Of a DNA stretch of 64,000 nucleotides, positions 8,804-16,848 are shown piece after piece (the stretch's first letter is position 1; each line of letters starts with the position of its first letter). The DNA is taken from assembly GCA_017394885.1 (NCBI GenBank), contig JAFPWO010000020.1, forward strand, positions 1-64,000. Reading direction: 5' to 3'. Below the pieces are notes generated by a model. It searched no databases. It worked only from the letters and a program-made list of their open reading frames with translations, and was not told the DNA's origin. The position numbers were made by a program, and so were the translations under genes. This stretch comes from Lachnospiraceae bacterium (lineage in GTDB: Bacteria; Bacillota; Clostridia; Lachnospirales; Lachnospiraceae).

Positions 8804-9640
8804 TTACTTGCTGTAGTCGTAGAAGCCCTTGCCGGACTTGCGGCCGAGCTTGCCGGCACGTACCATCTTCTTGAGCAGAAGAGCGGGACGATACTTGGGA
8901 TCGCCGGTCTCGTTGAAGAGAACTTCCATGATAGCCAGGCAGACGTCCAGGCCGATGAAATCGCCGAGTTCCAGCGGGCCCATCGGGTGGTTGGCGCCGA
9001 GCTTCATCGCCTTGTCGATATCTTCGACGGAGGCAACACCGGTCTCTACCAGGCCGATCGCTTCGTTGATCTCAGGGATCAGGACACGGTTCACGACGAA
9101 GCCGGGCGCTTCCGCCACTTCGATCGGATCCTTGCCGATTTCCTTGCTCAGGTTGTAGATGAAATCAAAGGTCTCATCGGTGGTGTTCGCGCCGCGGATG
9201 ACTTCGATCAGCTTCATGGACGGAACGGGATTGAAGAAATGCATGCCGATCACGGGGTGCTTCAGGCCAAGGCCCATCTCGGTGACGGACAGGGAAGAGG
9301 TATTGGTCGCGAAGATGGTGCTTTCCTTGCACATCGCGTCCAGCTCGTTTAAGAGCTCTCTCTTGGTGGCCATTTCTTCTTTCACACATTCGATAATCAG
9401 ATCGGCGTCAGCGGCGGCTGCCTTTTCTTCGACCAGGATATTCGCCATGATGGCATCCTTGTCTTCCTGTGCCATGCGGCCCTTGTCGACTCTCTTCTGA
9501 AGGGACTTGGACAGGTTGTCTTTATGACGCTGTGCGGATGCTACGCTGGAAGCATACATCAGGGCGATGTGTCCTTTTGCTGCGAAAACCTGTGCGATGC
9601 CGCTGCCCATGGTGCCGGCGCCGAAAACTGCTACTTTCAT
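8804..9640 (-). CDS. hbd: 3-hydroxybutyryl-CoA dehydrogenase
   Basis: A 278-residue 3-hydroxyacyl-CoA dehydrogenase that interconverts acetoacetyl-CoA and 3-hydroxybutyryl-CoA. The N terminus is the NAD fold [17 protein letters not shown]. The [12 protein letters not shown] and [18 protein letters not shown] segments carry the catalytic His and neighbouring residues. The C-terminal dimerisation part starts at [17 protein letters not shown] and holds the [16 protein letters not shown] motif. It is downstream of crt and co-transcribed on the minus strand. The short length is that of the single-function clostridial Hbd. Confidence 0.96.
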   Translation of the reverse strand: MKVAVFGAGTMGSGIAQVFAAKGHIALMYASSVASAQRHKDNLSKSLQKRVDKGRMAQEDKDAIMANILVEEKAAAADADLIIECVKEEMATKRELLNELDAMCKESTIFATNTSSLSVTEMGLGLKHPVIGMHFFNPVPSMKLIEVIRGANTTDETFDFIYNLSKEIGKDPIEVAEAPGFVVNRVLIPEINEAIGLVETGVASVEDIDKAMKLGANHPMGPLELGDFIGLDVCLAIMEVLFNETGDPKYRPALLLKKMVRAGKLGRKSGKGFYDYSK

Positions 9641-9663
9641 AATGGATTTCCTCCTAAAAATGA

Positions 9664-9688
9664 TTTATATTATAGGTCTTATAATATC
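9664..9688 (-). other. AT-rich inverted repeat between crt and hbd
   Basis: ATATTATA and TATAATAT flank a 5-bp spacer within the 48-bp gap. It could be an intercistronic hairpin or a protein site. Its simple AT composition makes this weak. Confidence 0.3.
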
Positions 9689-10465
9689 TTATTTGTTCAC
9701 GAACCCGGTAACTTTTCTCTTCTCCAGGAACGCGCCCATGCCTTCCTTCTGATCTTCCGTGGCGAAGCAGGAACCGAAGGCTTTTTCTTCGCAGACAACG
9801 GCCTGCGCGATCGGCAGGGAAGCGCCTTCATTCATGGCTTTCTTCGCAGCGCGGACCGCGATCGGAGCGTTGCCGGCAATCTTCGCCGCCAGCTTCTGCA
9901 CGGCCGGTATCAGTTCTTCCGCCGGGAATACCGCGTTCACCAGCCCGATGCGGTACGCTTCCTCCGCCTTGATATTGCGTGCGCCTAAGACCATCTCTTT
10001 GGCACGGCCGGGGCCGACGATGCGGGCGAGCCTCTGGGTGCCGCCGAAGCCCGGGGTAATGCCGAGGCCCACTTCCGGCTGCCCGAAGAGGGCATTTTCG
10101 CTGCAGTAGCGGATATCGCAGGCCATGGCCAGCTCGCAGCCGCCGCCCAGGGCGAAGCCGTTCACCGCCGCAATGACCGGGATCGGGAAAGCTTCGAGCT
10201 TCAGGAAAACATCATTTCCCTTCTTGCCGAAGGCTTCGCCTTCTTCCTTGCTTAAGGTGCTCATTTCCGAAATATCCGCACCGGCCACAAAGGATTTTTC
10301 GCCTGCGCCGGTCACGATCAGGCAGCGTACGGTTTCCAGATCGACCTGATCCAGAATCTCATTTAATTCATCCAGAACCTGAGAACAAAGCGCGTTCAGG
10401 GCCTTCGGCCGATTAATGGTGATCGTGCCGATACTGCCGGTCGCTTCGTAAAGAACCATTTCCAT
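9689..10465 (-). CDS. crt: Crotonase / 3-hydroxybutyryl-CoA dehydratase
   Basis: A 258-residue enoyl-CoA hydratase that interconverts crotonyl-CoA and 3-hydroxybutyryl-CoA. The oxyanion-hole region is AGADISEMSTL, and the two catalytic Glu residues lie in GGGCELAMACD and PEVGLGITPGFGGTQRL. It is the first gene of crt-hbd, which diverges from the hydroxyglutarate operon whose end product is crotonyl-CoA. A general enoyl-CoA hydratase is possible, but the neighbours support butanoate metabolism. Confidence 0.94.
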   Translation of the reverse strand: MEMVLYEATGSIGTITINRPKALNALCSQVLDELNEILDQVDLETVRCLIVTGAGEKSFVAGADISEMSTLSKEEGEAFGKKGNDVFLKLEAFPIPVIAAVNGFALGGGCELAMACDIRYCSENALFGQPEVGLGITPGFGGTQRLARIVGPGRAKEMVLGARNIKAEEAYRIGLVNAVFPAEELIPAVQKLAAKIAGNAPIAVRAAKKAMNEGASLPIAQAVVCEEKAFGSCFATEDQKEGMGAFLEKRKVTGFVNK

Positions 10466-10511
10466 TTACGATCCTCCTTGGGCAGAGAAGATGCCTCTGT
10501 TTTCTGCCCTT

Positions 10512-10541
10512 ATTTTATGCTATCGGGGGCGGCGCTGTCAA
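10512..10541 (-). promoter_or_regulatory. Promoter of crt-hbd
   Basis: On the minus strand, TTGACA (10536-10541) and TAAAAT (10512-10517) are separated by 18 bp, about 46 bp upstream of the crt start codon. Confidence 0.72.
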
Positions 10542-10659
10542 GGTGAAAGTCAGGGGAAAACAAGGGGAATTGAATAGAATATTTCACGAAAGGCCGGAAA
10601 CATCATAGAAAAAACGGAATAAGAAGGCGGCGTATAAATGGCGATAAATAGTAAAAAAC

Positions 10660-10688
10660 CGTGCTTTATTTAAGTCAATAACAGCACG
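10660..10688. promoter_or_regulatory. Inverted repeat upstream of the gct promoter, possible operator
   Basis: CGTGCT and AGCACG are separated by 17 bp. The right arm ends 7 bp before the -35 box. The position suits an activator or repressor site, but it matches no regulator consensus I can name. Confidence 0.35.
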
Positions 10689-10695
10689 TTTCCAA

Positions 10696-10724
10696 TTGAC
10701 AATGAGGCGGTTGCTTGCTAATAT
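10696..10724 (+). promoter_or_regulatory. Strong promoter of the hydroxyglutarate operon
   Basis: A perfect TTGACA and a TAATAT are separated by 17 bp. The start point would be about 55 bp upstream of gctA. This is one of the best promoter matches in the window, as expected for a main catabolic operon. Confidence 0.85.
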
Positions 10725-10784
10725 AATATTGAATTTTTAGGTTTACCGGACAATCTATGATAAGCCGAAAGGAGAAGTCATTTT

Positions 10785-11882
10785 ATGAACAAAGTATGCA
10801 CCTTGTCGGAAGCTGTCGAAAAGTACGTACAGAACGGCGATACCATTTGCTTCGGCGGGTTCACCACCAACCGTAAGCCCTATGCAGTAGCCTATGAGAT
10901 CCTGCGTCAGGGCAAGACCGATTTCACGGTTTGGGCAGGCCCTGCCGGCGGTGACTGGGACATGCTGATCGGAGAAGGCCGCGTGAAGGTCTATATCAAC
11001 TGCTATACGGCAAACTCCGGTTACACGAACGTTTCCCGCCGTTTCCGTGCCGCCATTGAAAAAGGTGAGATGATCTATGAAGATTATTCTCAGGACGTTC
11101 TGATGCTGCAGCTGCATGCTGCCTCACTGGGTCTTCCGTTCCTCCCGGTCCGCCTGATGATGGGTTCCGGACTTTGCGAATATTGGGGCATCAGCGAAGA
11201 ACTGCGCAAGACGCTTCCCAGCGTGGATGACCTGAAGCTGGCCTACGTCGACAACCCGTTCAACCCCGGCGAGAAGGTCGTGGCGGTTCCTGTTCCGAAG
11301 CTGGACTGCGCTGTCATCCATGTACAGCAGGCTTCCCCGGACGGCACCTGCATCCTGATGGGCGATGAATTCCACGACGTGGATATCGCGATTGCCGCGA
11401 AGCGCACCATCGTGACCTGCGAAGAGATCGTCAGCGATGAATACATCCGCCGCGATCCGGCTGCGACCAAGATCTTCGGCGAATGCGTCGACGCGGTCGT
11501 CCGTGCCCCGTACGGTGCATGGCCCAGCCAGTGCTATGCTTACTATGACAATGATGACAAGGCCTTAAAGGAATACGATAAGGCTTCCAATTATCTGGAT
11601 GCGGCGGACGCCGTGGCCAAGCTGCAGAAAGCGGCGGCCAAGGCCCGCAAGGCAGCGGACGCCAAGCCCGGCGATGAAAAGCTGGAAGCGGCGGCGGCCA
11701 AGGCCGAGCAGGCGGCAAAAGATGCCGAAGACGGCACCAATGTTCCCGAGACCTTCAAGGATTATCTGGAAAAGTGGGTTTACAGCTGCAAGAATCAGGA
11801 AGATCTGCTGAACAAGATCGGCGGCAACCGCCTGATGAACCTGAAAGTAGAGCCGCATCTCGGCTATTCCACCAGACACTAA
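10785..11882 (+). CDS. gctA: Glutaconate CoA-transferase subunit A, with an Ala/Lys-rich insertion
   Basis: This is the alpha subunit of glutaconate CoA-transferase, which moves CoA from acetyl- or glutaryl-CoA-type donors to 2-hydroxyglutarate. It resembles the Acidaminococcus protein along its length, for example GGFTTNRKPYAVAYEILRQG, YINCYTANSGYTNVSRRFR and IVTCEEIVSDEYIRRDP. At 365 residues it is about 45 longer than that relative. The extra length is a stretch at residues 270-318 rich in Ala, Lys, Glu and Asp that looks like a charged helical or coiled segment. It lies just before the conserved C-terminal KWVYSCKNQEDLLNKIG block. It is the first gene of a six-gene operon. Confidence 0.95.
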   Translation: MNKVCTLSEAVEKYVQNGDTICFGGFTTNRKPYAVAYEILRQGKTDFTVWAGPAGGDWDMLIGEGRVKVYINCYTANSGYTNVSRRFRAAIEKGEMIYEDYSQDVLMLQLHAASLGLPFLPVRLMMGSGLCEYWGISEELRKTLPSVDDLKLAYVDNPFNPGEKVVAVPVPKLDCAVIHVQQASPDGTCILMGDEFHDVDIAIAAKRTIVTCEEIVSDEYIRRDPAATKIFGECVDAVVRAPYGAWPSQCYAYYDNDDKALKEYDKASNYLDAADAVAKLQKAAAKARKAADAKPGDEKLEAAAAKAEQAAKDAEDGTNVPETFKDYLEKWVYSCKNQEDLLNKIGGNRLMNLKVEPHLGYSTRH

Positions 11883-11901
11883 AGGCAGGAGGCAGGAAAC
11901 C

Positions 11902-12717
11902 ATGTTTGATTACAAAAAATACGGATATACGATGTCCGAAATGCAGGCGTTCGCCATTGCAAAGAACATCAAGGAAAATCAGATCGTTATCGTCGGCACC
12001 GGCCTGCCGCTGATCGGCGCTTCGCTGGCGAAGGCCGTCATCTGCCCGAGCTGCCACCCGATCGTGGAGAGCGGCCTGATGGACTGCTCCCCGGTGGAAG
12101 TGCCGCGTTCCGTCGGCGACCTCCGCTTTATGGCGCACTGCTCCGTGCAGTGGCCGAACATCCGCTTTGTGGGCTTCGAAGCCAACGAGTGGCTGCATGA
12201 TTCCGACCGTCTGATCGCCTTCATCGGCGGCGCCCAGATCGACCCGTACGGCAACGTGAACTCCACCTGCATCTACGGCAAGGGCGATTACGTGAAGCCG
12301 CAGGTGCGCTTTACCGGTTCCGGCGGCGCGAACGGCATCGCGGGCTTCTGCAACACGGTCATCATGATCAAGCTCGACAAGACCAAATTCGTGAACAAAG
12401 TCGACTACATCACCTCCTGCGGCTGGATGGACGGCCCCGGCGGACGCGAGAAGGTCGGTCTGCCCGGCAACCGCGGCCCGCAGATGGTCGTTACCGACAT
12501 GGGCATCATGAAGTTCGACGAAGAGACCAAGAGAATGTATCTGGCCTACTATTATCCTTACACGACGCCTGAAGAGATCAAGGCCGCGATCCCGGACTTC
12601 CCGCTGATCGTGGACGAGAGAGCCCAGCTGATGGAAGGCCCGACTCCGGACGTGATCAAGATCATCCGCGAGCAGATCGACCCCGGCCAGGCGTTCATCA
12701 AGGTGCCGAAGGCTTAA
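11902..12717 (+). CDS. gctB: Glutaconate CoA-transferase subunit B
   Basis: The 271-residue beta subunit of glutaconate CoA-transferase. It carries the catalytic Glu in the VESGLMDCSPVEVPRS segment, at about residue 56, equivalent to the Glu-54 known in Acidaminococcus. Further matches are VGTGLPLIGAS, AFIGGAQIDPYGNVNST, FTGSGGANGIA and the C-terminal IREQIDPGQAFIKVP. It starts 19 bp after gctA and is followed 24 bp later by gcdA. The enzyme is a soluble hetero-octamer in the family. Confidence 0.97.
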   Translation: MFDYKKYGYTMSEMQAFAIAKNIKENQIVIVGTGLPLIGASLAKAVICPSCHPIVESGLMDCSPVEVPRSVGDLRFMAHCSVQWPNIRFVGFEANEWLHDSDRLIAFIGGAQIDPYGNVNSTCIYGKGDYVKPQVRFTGSGGANGIAGFCNTVIMIKLDKTKFVNKVDYITSCGWMDGPGGREKVGLPGNRGPQMVVTDMGIMKFDEETKRMYLAYYYPYTTPEEIKAAIPDFPLIVDERAQLMEGPTPDVIKIIREQIDPGQAFIKVPKA

Positions 12718-12741
12718 TATAATTATTGGAGGAGATATACT

Positions 12742-14508
12742 ATGGGATTTTATTCGATGCCCTGCTATTTTCAGACGATGCCCCAGGTCGGCAAACCTCT
12801 GAAAGCGCGCAACGAGGATAACGAGCAGGCTATTTTAGCCATCGAGAAAGAAGTGTATGAATCCATTGCTGCCTCGATCCAGGCCGGCAAGACGGACGAA
12901 GCCGTGAATAAAGGCGGCGAAATGACGGCGATGCAGCGTCTGGAGTACCTGATCGACCCCGGTACCTGGTGCCCGCTCAACAGCCTTTACAACCCGCAGC
13001 ACAACTCCCACGGCTCCACCGCCGTGATTAAGGGCCTGGCCCGCATCAGCGGCCGCTGGTGCGTATGCGTCGCTTCCGATAACAAGAAGCTGGCCGGCGC
13101 CTGGATCCCCGGACAGGCCGATAACCTGCTCCGCGCTTCCGATACCGCCAAGTGCCTGCATATTCCGCTGGTCTACGTGCTGAACTGCTCCGGCGTCAAG
13201 CTGGATGAACAGGAAAAGGTATATCCGAACCGCCGCGGCGGCGGCACGCCTTTCTACCGCAACTCCGAGCTGGAACAGCTGGGCGTTCCGGTCGTGGTCG
13301 GTATCTTCGGGACCAACCCGGCCGGCGGCGGCTACCACTCCATCAGCCCGACCATCCTGATCGCGCACCAGAAGGCCAATATGGCCGTCGGCGGCGCCGG
13401 CATCGTGGGCGGCATGAACCCGAAGGGCTATGTGGATGAAGAAGCGGCCATGGCGCTGATCGAAGCCGGCAAGACGCTGGTGGCGACCCCGCCCGGATCC
13501 GTCCCGATCCACTACGGCGAGACCGGTTTCTTCCGCGAAGTCTATCAGGACGACTACGGCGTACTGGAAGGCATCAAGAAGTATATGTCCTACATTCCGG
13601 CCTACAATCCCGAGTTCTTCCGCGTGGATGATCCGGCTCTGCCCGCGCTCAACCCGAACGATCTGTACAGCCTGATCCCGATGGACAAGAGACGTACCTA
13701 CGATATCTACGATGTGATCGGCCGTCTCTTCGACAAGAGCCAGTTCCTGGAATACAAGAAGGGGTACGGCCCGGAGATCGTGGCCGGCCTGGCGAAGGTG
13801 GAAGGCCTGCTGGTCGGCGTGATCGGCAACGTACAGGGCCTGCTGATGCATTATCCGGAATACAAGCTGGATCAGAATCCGAACTCCGTCGGTATCGGCG
13901 GCAAGCTCTACCGTCAGGGCCTCATTAAGATGAACGAGTTCGTGACGCTGTGCTCCCGCGATAAGCTGCCGATCGTCTGGATCCAGGATACCACCGGTAT
14001 CGATGTCGGCGACGACGCCGAAAAGGCTGAACTGCTCGGCCTCGGCCAGTCCCTCATCTATTCCATCCAGAACAGCAACATCCCGCAGCTGGAGATCACG
14101 CTCCGCAAGGGTACCGCCGCGGCGCACTATGTCATGGGCGGCCCGCAGGGCAATGATACCAACGCGTTCAGCTTAGGTACGGCGGCGACCGAGATCTACG
14201 TCATGCACGGCGAGACTGCGGCGGCTGCGATGTATTCCCGCCGTCTGGCCAAGGAATACAAGGCCGGCGAATCGCTGGAAGGCACGATCCAGAAGATGAA
14301 CGACATCATCCAGGATTATGTTGCGAAATCCAATCCGAAGGCCTGCGGCGAACTGGGCCTGGTGGATGAGATCGTCAACATGAATATGATGCGCAACTAC
14401 ATCGTGGCGTTCGCGTATTCCGTATACCAGAACCCGACCCAGATCTGCCCGTTCCATCAGATGCTGAGCCCGCGTACCATGCGTGACTTCGTGACGTATA
14501 AGAAATAA
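12742..14508 (+). CDS. gcdA: Glutaconyl-CoA decarboxylase alpha subunit (carboxyltransferase)
   Basis: The 588-residue carboxyltransferase subunit of glutaconyl-CoA decarboxylase. It transfers CO2 from glutaconyl-CoA to the biotin carrier and leaves crotonyl-CoA. Length and order in the operon match Acidaminococcus GcdA (587 residues). Two crotonase-like halves are visible. The first contains IPLVYVLNCSGVKL and FGTNPAGGGYHSISPT, and the second contains LPIVWIQDTTGIDVG and AAHYVMGGPQGNDTNAFSLGTAATEIYVM. The biotin carrier and the membrane Na+-pumping subunits (gcdB, C, D) are not in this window. They must be elsewhere if the complex pumps Na+. Confidence 0.95.
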   Translation: MGFYSMPCYFQTMPQVGKPLKARNEDNEQAILAIEKEVYESIAASIQAGKTDEAVNKGGEMTAMQRLEYLIDPGTWCPLNSLYNPQHNSHGSTAVIKGLARISGRWCVCVASDNKKLAGAWIPGQADNLLRASDTAKCLHIPLVYVLNCSGVKLDEQEKVYPNRRGGGTPFYRNSELEQLGVPVVVGIFGTNPAGGGYHSISPTILIAHQKANMAVGGAGIVGGMNPKGYVDEEAAMALIEAGKTLVATPPGSVPIHYGETGFFREVYQDDYGVLEGIKKYMSYIPAYNPEFFRVDDPALPALNPNDLYSLIPMDKRRTYDIYDVIGRLFDKSQFLEYKKGYGPEIVAGLAKVEGLLVGVIGNVQGLLMHYPEYKLDQNPNSVGIGGKLYRQGLIKMNEFVTLCSRDKLPIVWIQDTTGIDVGDDAEKAELLGLGQSLIYSIQNSNIPQLEITLRKGTAAAHYVMGGPQGNDTNAFSLGTAATEIYVMHGETAAAAMYSRRLAKEYKAGESLEGTIQKMNDIIQDYVAKSNPKACGELGLVDEIVNMNMMRNYIVAFAYSVYQNPTQICPFHQMLSPRTMRDFVTYKK

Positions 14509-14527
14509 GTCTCAAAAGGAAGATTCC

Positions 14528-15319
14528 ATGAGTATTTACACCCTTGGCATCGATGTCGGTTCCACCGCATCGAAATGCGTTATTTTGAAGGACGGCAGCG
14601 AGATCGTTGCCAAATCCCTGATCGACGTCGGCGCCGGCACGACCGGTCCCGCGCGCGCCATCGACGCCGTCCTGGATGCCGCGGGCATGACCCATGAGGA
14701 CATGAGCTTTACGCTGGCGACCGGGTACGGCCGCAACTCCCTCGACGGGATCGCCCATGCGCAGATGAGCGAGCTGTCCTGCCATGCGAAAGGCGCCGCC
14801 TTCCTGTATCCGGACGTGCATACCGTCATCGATATCGGCGGGCAGGACGTCAAGGCCATGCATATCGAAAACGGCGCGCTCGTGAACTTCCAGATGAACG
14901 ACAAGTGTGCCGCGGGCACCGGCCGTTTCCTGGACGTGATGGCGCGGGTCCTGGAGGTCAAGGTCAGCGAGCTGGGCGATCTGGCGGAGAAATCCACCAA
15001 GCGCATCGCGATCAGCTCCACCTGCACGGTCTTCGCGGAAAGCGAGGTCATCAGCCAGCTGGCGCAGGCGACGGATAAGTGCGATATCATCAACGGCATC
15101 CACCATTCGGTCGCGAACCGCGTGGTCGGGCTCGTCAACCGCATCGGGGTACAGGACCGGGTCGTGATGACCGGCGGCGTGGCGCAGAACAAGGGCATCG
15201 TGGATTCGCTGGAAGAGGGACTCGGGCATATCGTGTATACCAGCCCGCTCACCCAGTATGTCGGCGCGCTCGGCGCGGCACTTTTCGCGTATCAGAAAGC
15301 TCTGAAACAGCAGAGATAG
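14528..15319 (+). CDS. hgdC: 2-hydroxyglutaryl-CoA dehydratase activator (archerase)
   Basis: A 263-residue ATP-dependent activator that injects one electron into the dehydratase. It is an ASKHA-fold protein with the phosphate loop GIDVGSTASKCVILKDG at the N terminus and a second one at DIGGQDVKAM. Cys127 (in NDKCAAGTGRF) and Cys166 (in SSTCTVFAESEV) match the two residues that hold the intersubunit [4Fe-4S] cluster in the Acidaminococcus homodimer. The C-terminal MTGGVAQNKG segment completes the nucleotide site. It lies directly ahead of the dehydratase genes. Confidence 0.97.
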   Translation: MSIYTLGIDVGSTASKCVILKDGSEIVAKSLIDVGAGTTGPARAIDAVLDAAGMTHEDMSFTLATGYGRNSLDGIAHAQMSELSCHAKGAAFLYPDVHTVIDIGGQDVKAMHIENGALVNFQMNDKCAAGTGRFLDVMARVLEVKVSELGDLAEKSTKRIAISSTCTVFAESEVISQLAQATDKCDIINGIHHSVANRVVGLVNRIGVQDRVVMTGGVAQNKGIVDSLEEGLGHIVYTSPLTQYVGALGAALFAYQKALKQQR

Positions 15320-15328
15320 GCCAATGAG

Positions 15329-15363
15329 GCGGCCCTGCCTTTCCAAAGATCCGGCAGGGCCGC
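15329..15363 (+). other. Intercistronic stem-loop between hgdC and hgdA
   Basis: A perfect 11-bp stem, GCGGCCCTGCC and GGCAGGGCCGC with a 13-nt loop, in the 81-bp gap. It lacks a continuous T run, so it is more likely a processing or stabilising element or a weak attenuator than a full terminator. It separates the activator gene from the genes of the dehydratase itself. Confidence 0.7.
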
Positions 15364-15400
15364 TTCTGCGGTATTGTGATTAAATCAGGAGGAAAAGAGA

Positions 15401-16837
15401 ATGGCAAAAGAAGTAAGCCCCGGCGTAAAGGCTTTGCGTAAGGTCGTGGACGATGTTTACGCAGACGCCCGGAAGGCCAAGGCGGAAGGCAAATTGGTGG
15501 GATGGTCTTCTTCCAAGTTCCCCTGCGAACTGGCGGAAGCGTTTGACTTAAATGTCATGTATCCGGAAAATCAGGCAGCCGGTATCGCCGCGAACCGTGA
15601 CGGCGAGATCATGTGCCAGGCCGCCGAAGATCTGGGCTTTGACAATGATATCTGCGGCTACGCCCGGATCTCCCTGGCTTATGCCGCCGGCAAGCGCGCC
15701 GCCCGCAAGATCGACTGGGACAAGGAAGACGGCTATGTGATCAACCCCCGCACCGGCAAGCCCTTAAAGGATGAGAACGGCAACGTCGTGCTGGATGCGG
15801 ACGGCAAGCCCGTAAAAGACCCCAAGACCCAGACGCCGTACATCGTACTGGAAGATATCCATGAGATCGAGGCGCTGCCGGAAGGCCGCGAGAAAGAACG
15901 CCGCCGCGAATCCATTCAGCCTTACCGCCAGATGCGGATGCCGCAGCCCGATTTCGTGCTCTGCTGCAACAACATCTGCAACTGCATGACCAAGTGGTAT
16001 GAGAACATCGCGCGTATGTGCAATATTCCGCTGATCATGATCGATATCCCCTACAACAACACGATGGATCCGAATCCGGAGAACGTAAAATACATCCGCG
16101 CCCAGTTCGACAACGCGATCAAGCAGCTGGAAGAGCTGACCGGGAAGAAGTTCGACGAGAAGAAGTTCGAGCATGCCTGCGCGCAGGCGAACCGGACCGC
16201 GCAGAACTGGCTGAAGGTCTGCAACTATCTGCAGTACAAGCCCGCCCCGTTAAGCGGCTTCGACCTGTTCAACCACATGGCGGACGTCGTGACCGCCCGC
16301 GGCAAGAAGGAAGCCGCCGACGCGTTCGACCTGCTGGCCGAAGACCTGGAGAAGAATATCAAGGACGGCACCTCCACGCTCCCGTTCCCGGAACAGTACC
16401 GTGTCATGTTCGAAGGCATCCCCTGCTGGCCGAAGCTTCCGAACCTGTTCAAGCCGCTGAAGGCCAACGGCATCAACGTGACCGCGGTCGTGTACGCCCC
16501 GGCTTTCGGTTTCGTCTACAACAACATGGACGAGATGGTCAGCGCGTACTGCAAGGCCCCGAACTCCGTTTCCATCGAAAAGGGTGTGGAATGGCGTGAA
16601 GGCATCTGCCGCGACAACAAGGTGGACGGCGTTCTGGTTCACTACAACCGTTCCTGCAAGCCGTGGTCCGGCTACATGGCCGAAATGCAGCGCCGCTTCA
16701 CGGCGGACCTTGGCATTCCCTGCGCCGGCTTCGACGGCGACCAGGCTGACCCGCGCAACTTCAACGAAGCGCAGTACGAGACCCGTGTCCAGGGCCTGGT
16801 GGAAGCCATGCAGATCCGCAAGGAAGCTATGGAATAA
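15401..16837 (+). CDS. hgdA: (R)-2-hydroxyglutaryl-CoA dehydratase alpha subunit
   Basis: A 478-residue subunit of the iron-sulfur radical dehydratase that converts 2-hydroxyglutaryl-CoA to glutaconyl-CoA. It is nearly colinear with the 477-residue Acidaminococcus protein. Examples are VGWSSSKFPCELAEAF, YPENQAAGIAANRDGE, VLCCNNICNCMTKWYENIAR and GVLVHYNRSCKPWSGYM. The conserved Cys residues in CCNNICNC and NRSCKPW are candidate cluster ligands. A short DENGNVVLDADGKPVKDPKT insert at about residues 124-145 is also present in that relative. It is followed 11 bp later by hgdB. Confidence 0.97.
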   Translation: MAKEVSPGVKALRKVVDDVYADARKAKAEGKLVGWSSSKFPCELAEAFDLNVMYPENQAAGIAANRDGEIMCQAAEDLGFDNDICGYARISLAYAAGKRAARKIDWDKEDGYVINPRTGKPLKDENGNVVLDADGKPVKDPKTQTPYIVLEDIHEIEALPEGREKERRRESIQPYRQMRMPQPDFVLCCNNICNCMTKWYENIARMCNIPLIMIDIPYNNTMDPNPENVKYIRAQFDNAIKQLEELTGKKFDEKKFEHACAQANRTAQNWLKVCNYLQYKPAPLSGFDLFNHMADVVTARGKKEAADAFDLLAEDLEKNIKDGTSTLPFPEQYRVMFEGIPCWPKLPNLFKPLKANGINVTAVVYAPAFGFVYNNMDEMVSAYCKAPNSVSIEKGVEWREGICRDNKVDGVLVHYNRSCKPWSGYMAEMQRRFTADLGIPCAGFDGDQADPRNFNEAQYETRVQGLVEAMQIRKEAME

Positions 16838-16848
16838 GGAGGCCGAAA

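Larger units (their letters stand above)
10466..10784. promoter_or_regulatory. Divergent control region between crt and gctA
   Basis: These 319 bp contain no credible gene. The region holds one consensus-like promoter for each direction and an inverted repeat just upstream of the gct promoter, each listed separately. The stretch at about 10550-10655 shows no recognisable element. Confidence 0.6.

Noticed and set aside
12835..14127. Long minus-strand open frame inside gcdA
   Set aside because: Antisense to gcdA, with no ribosome binding site and no recognisable domain.
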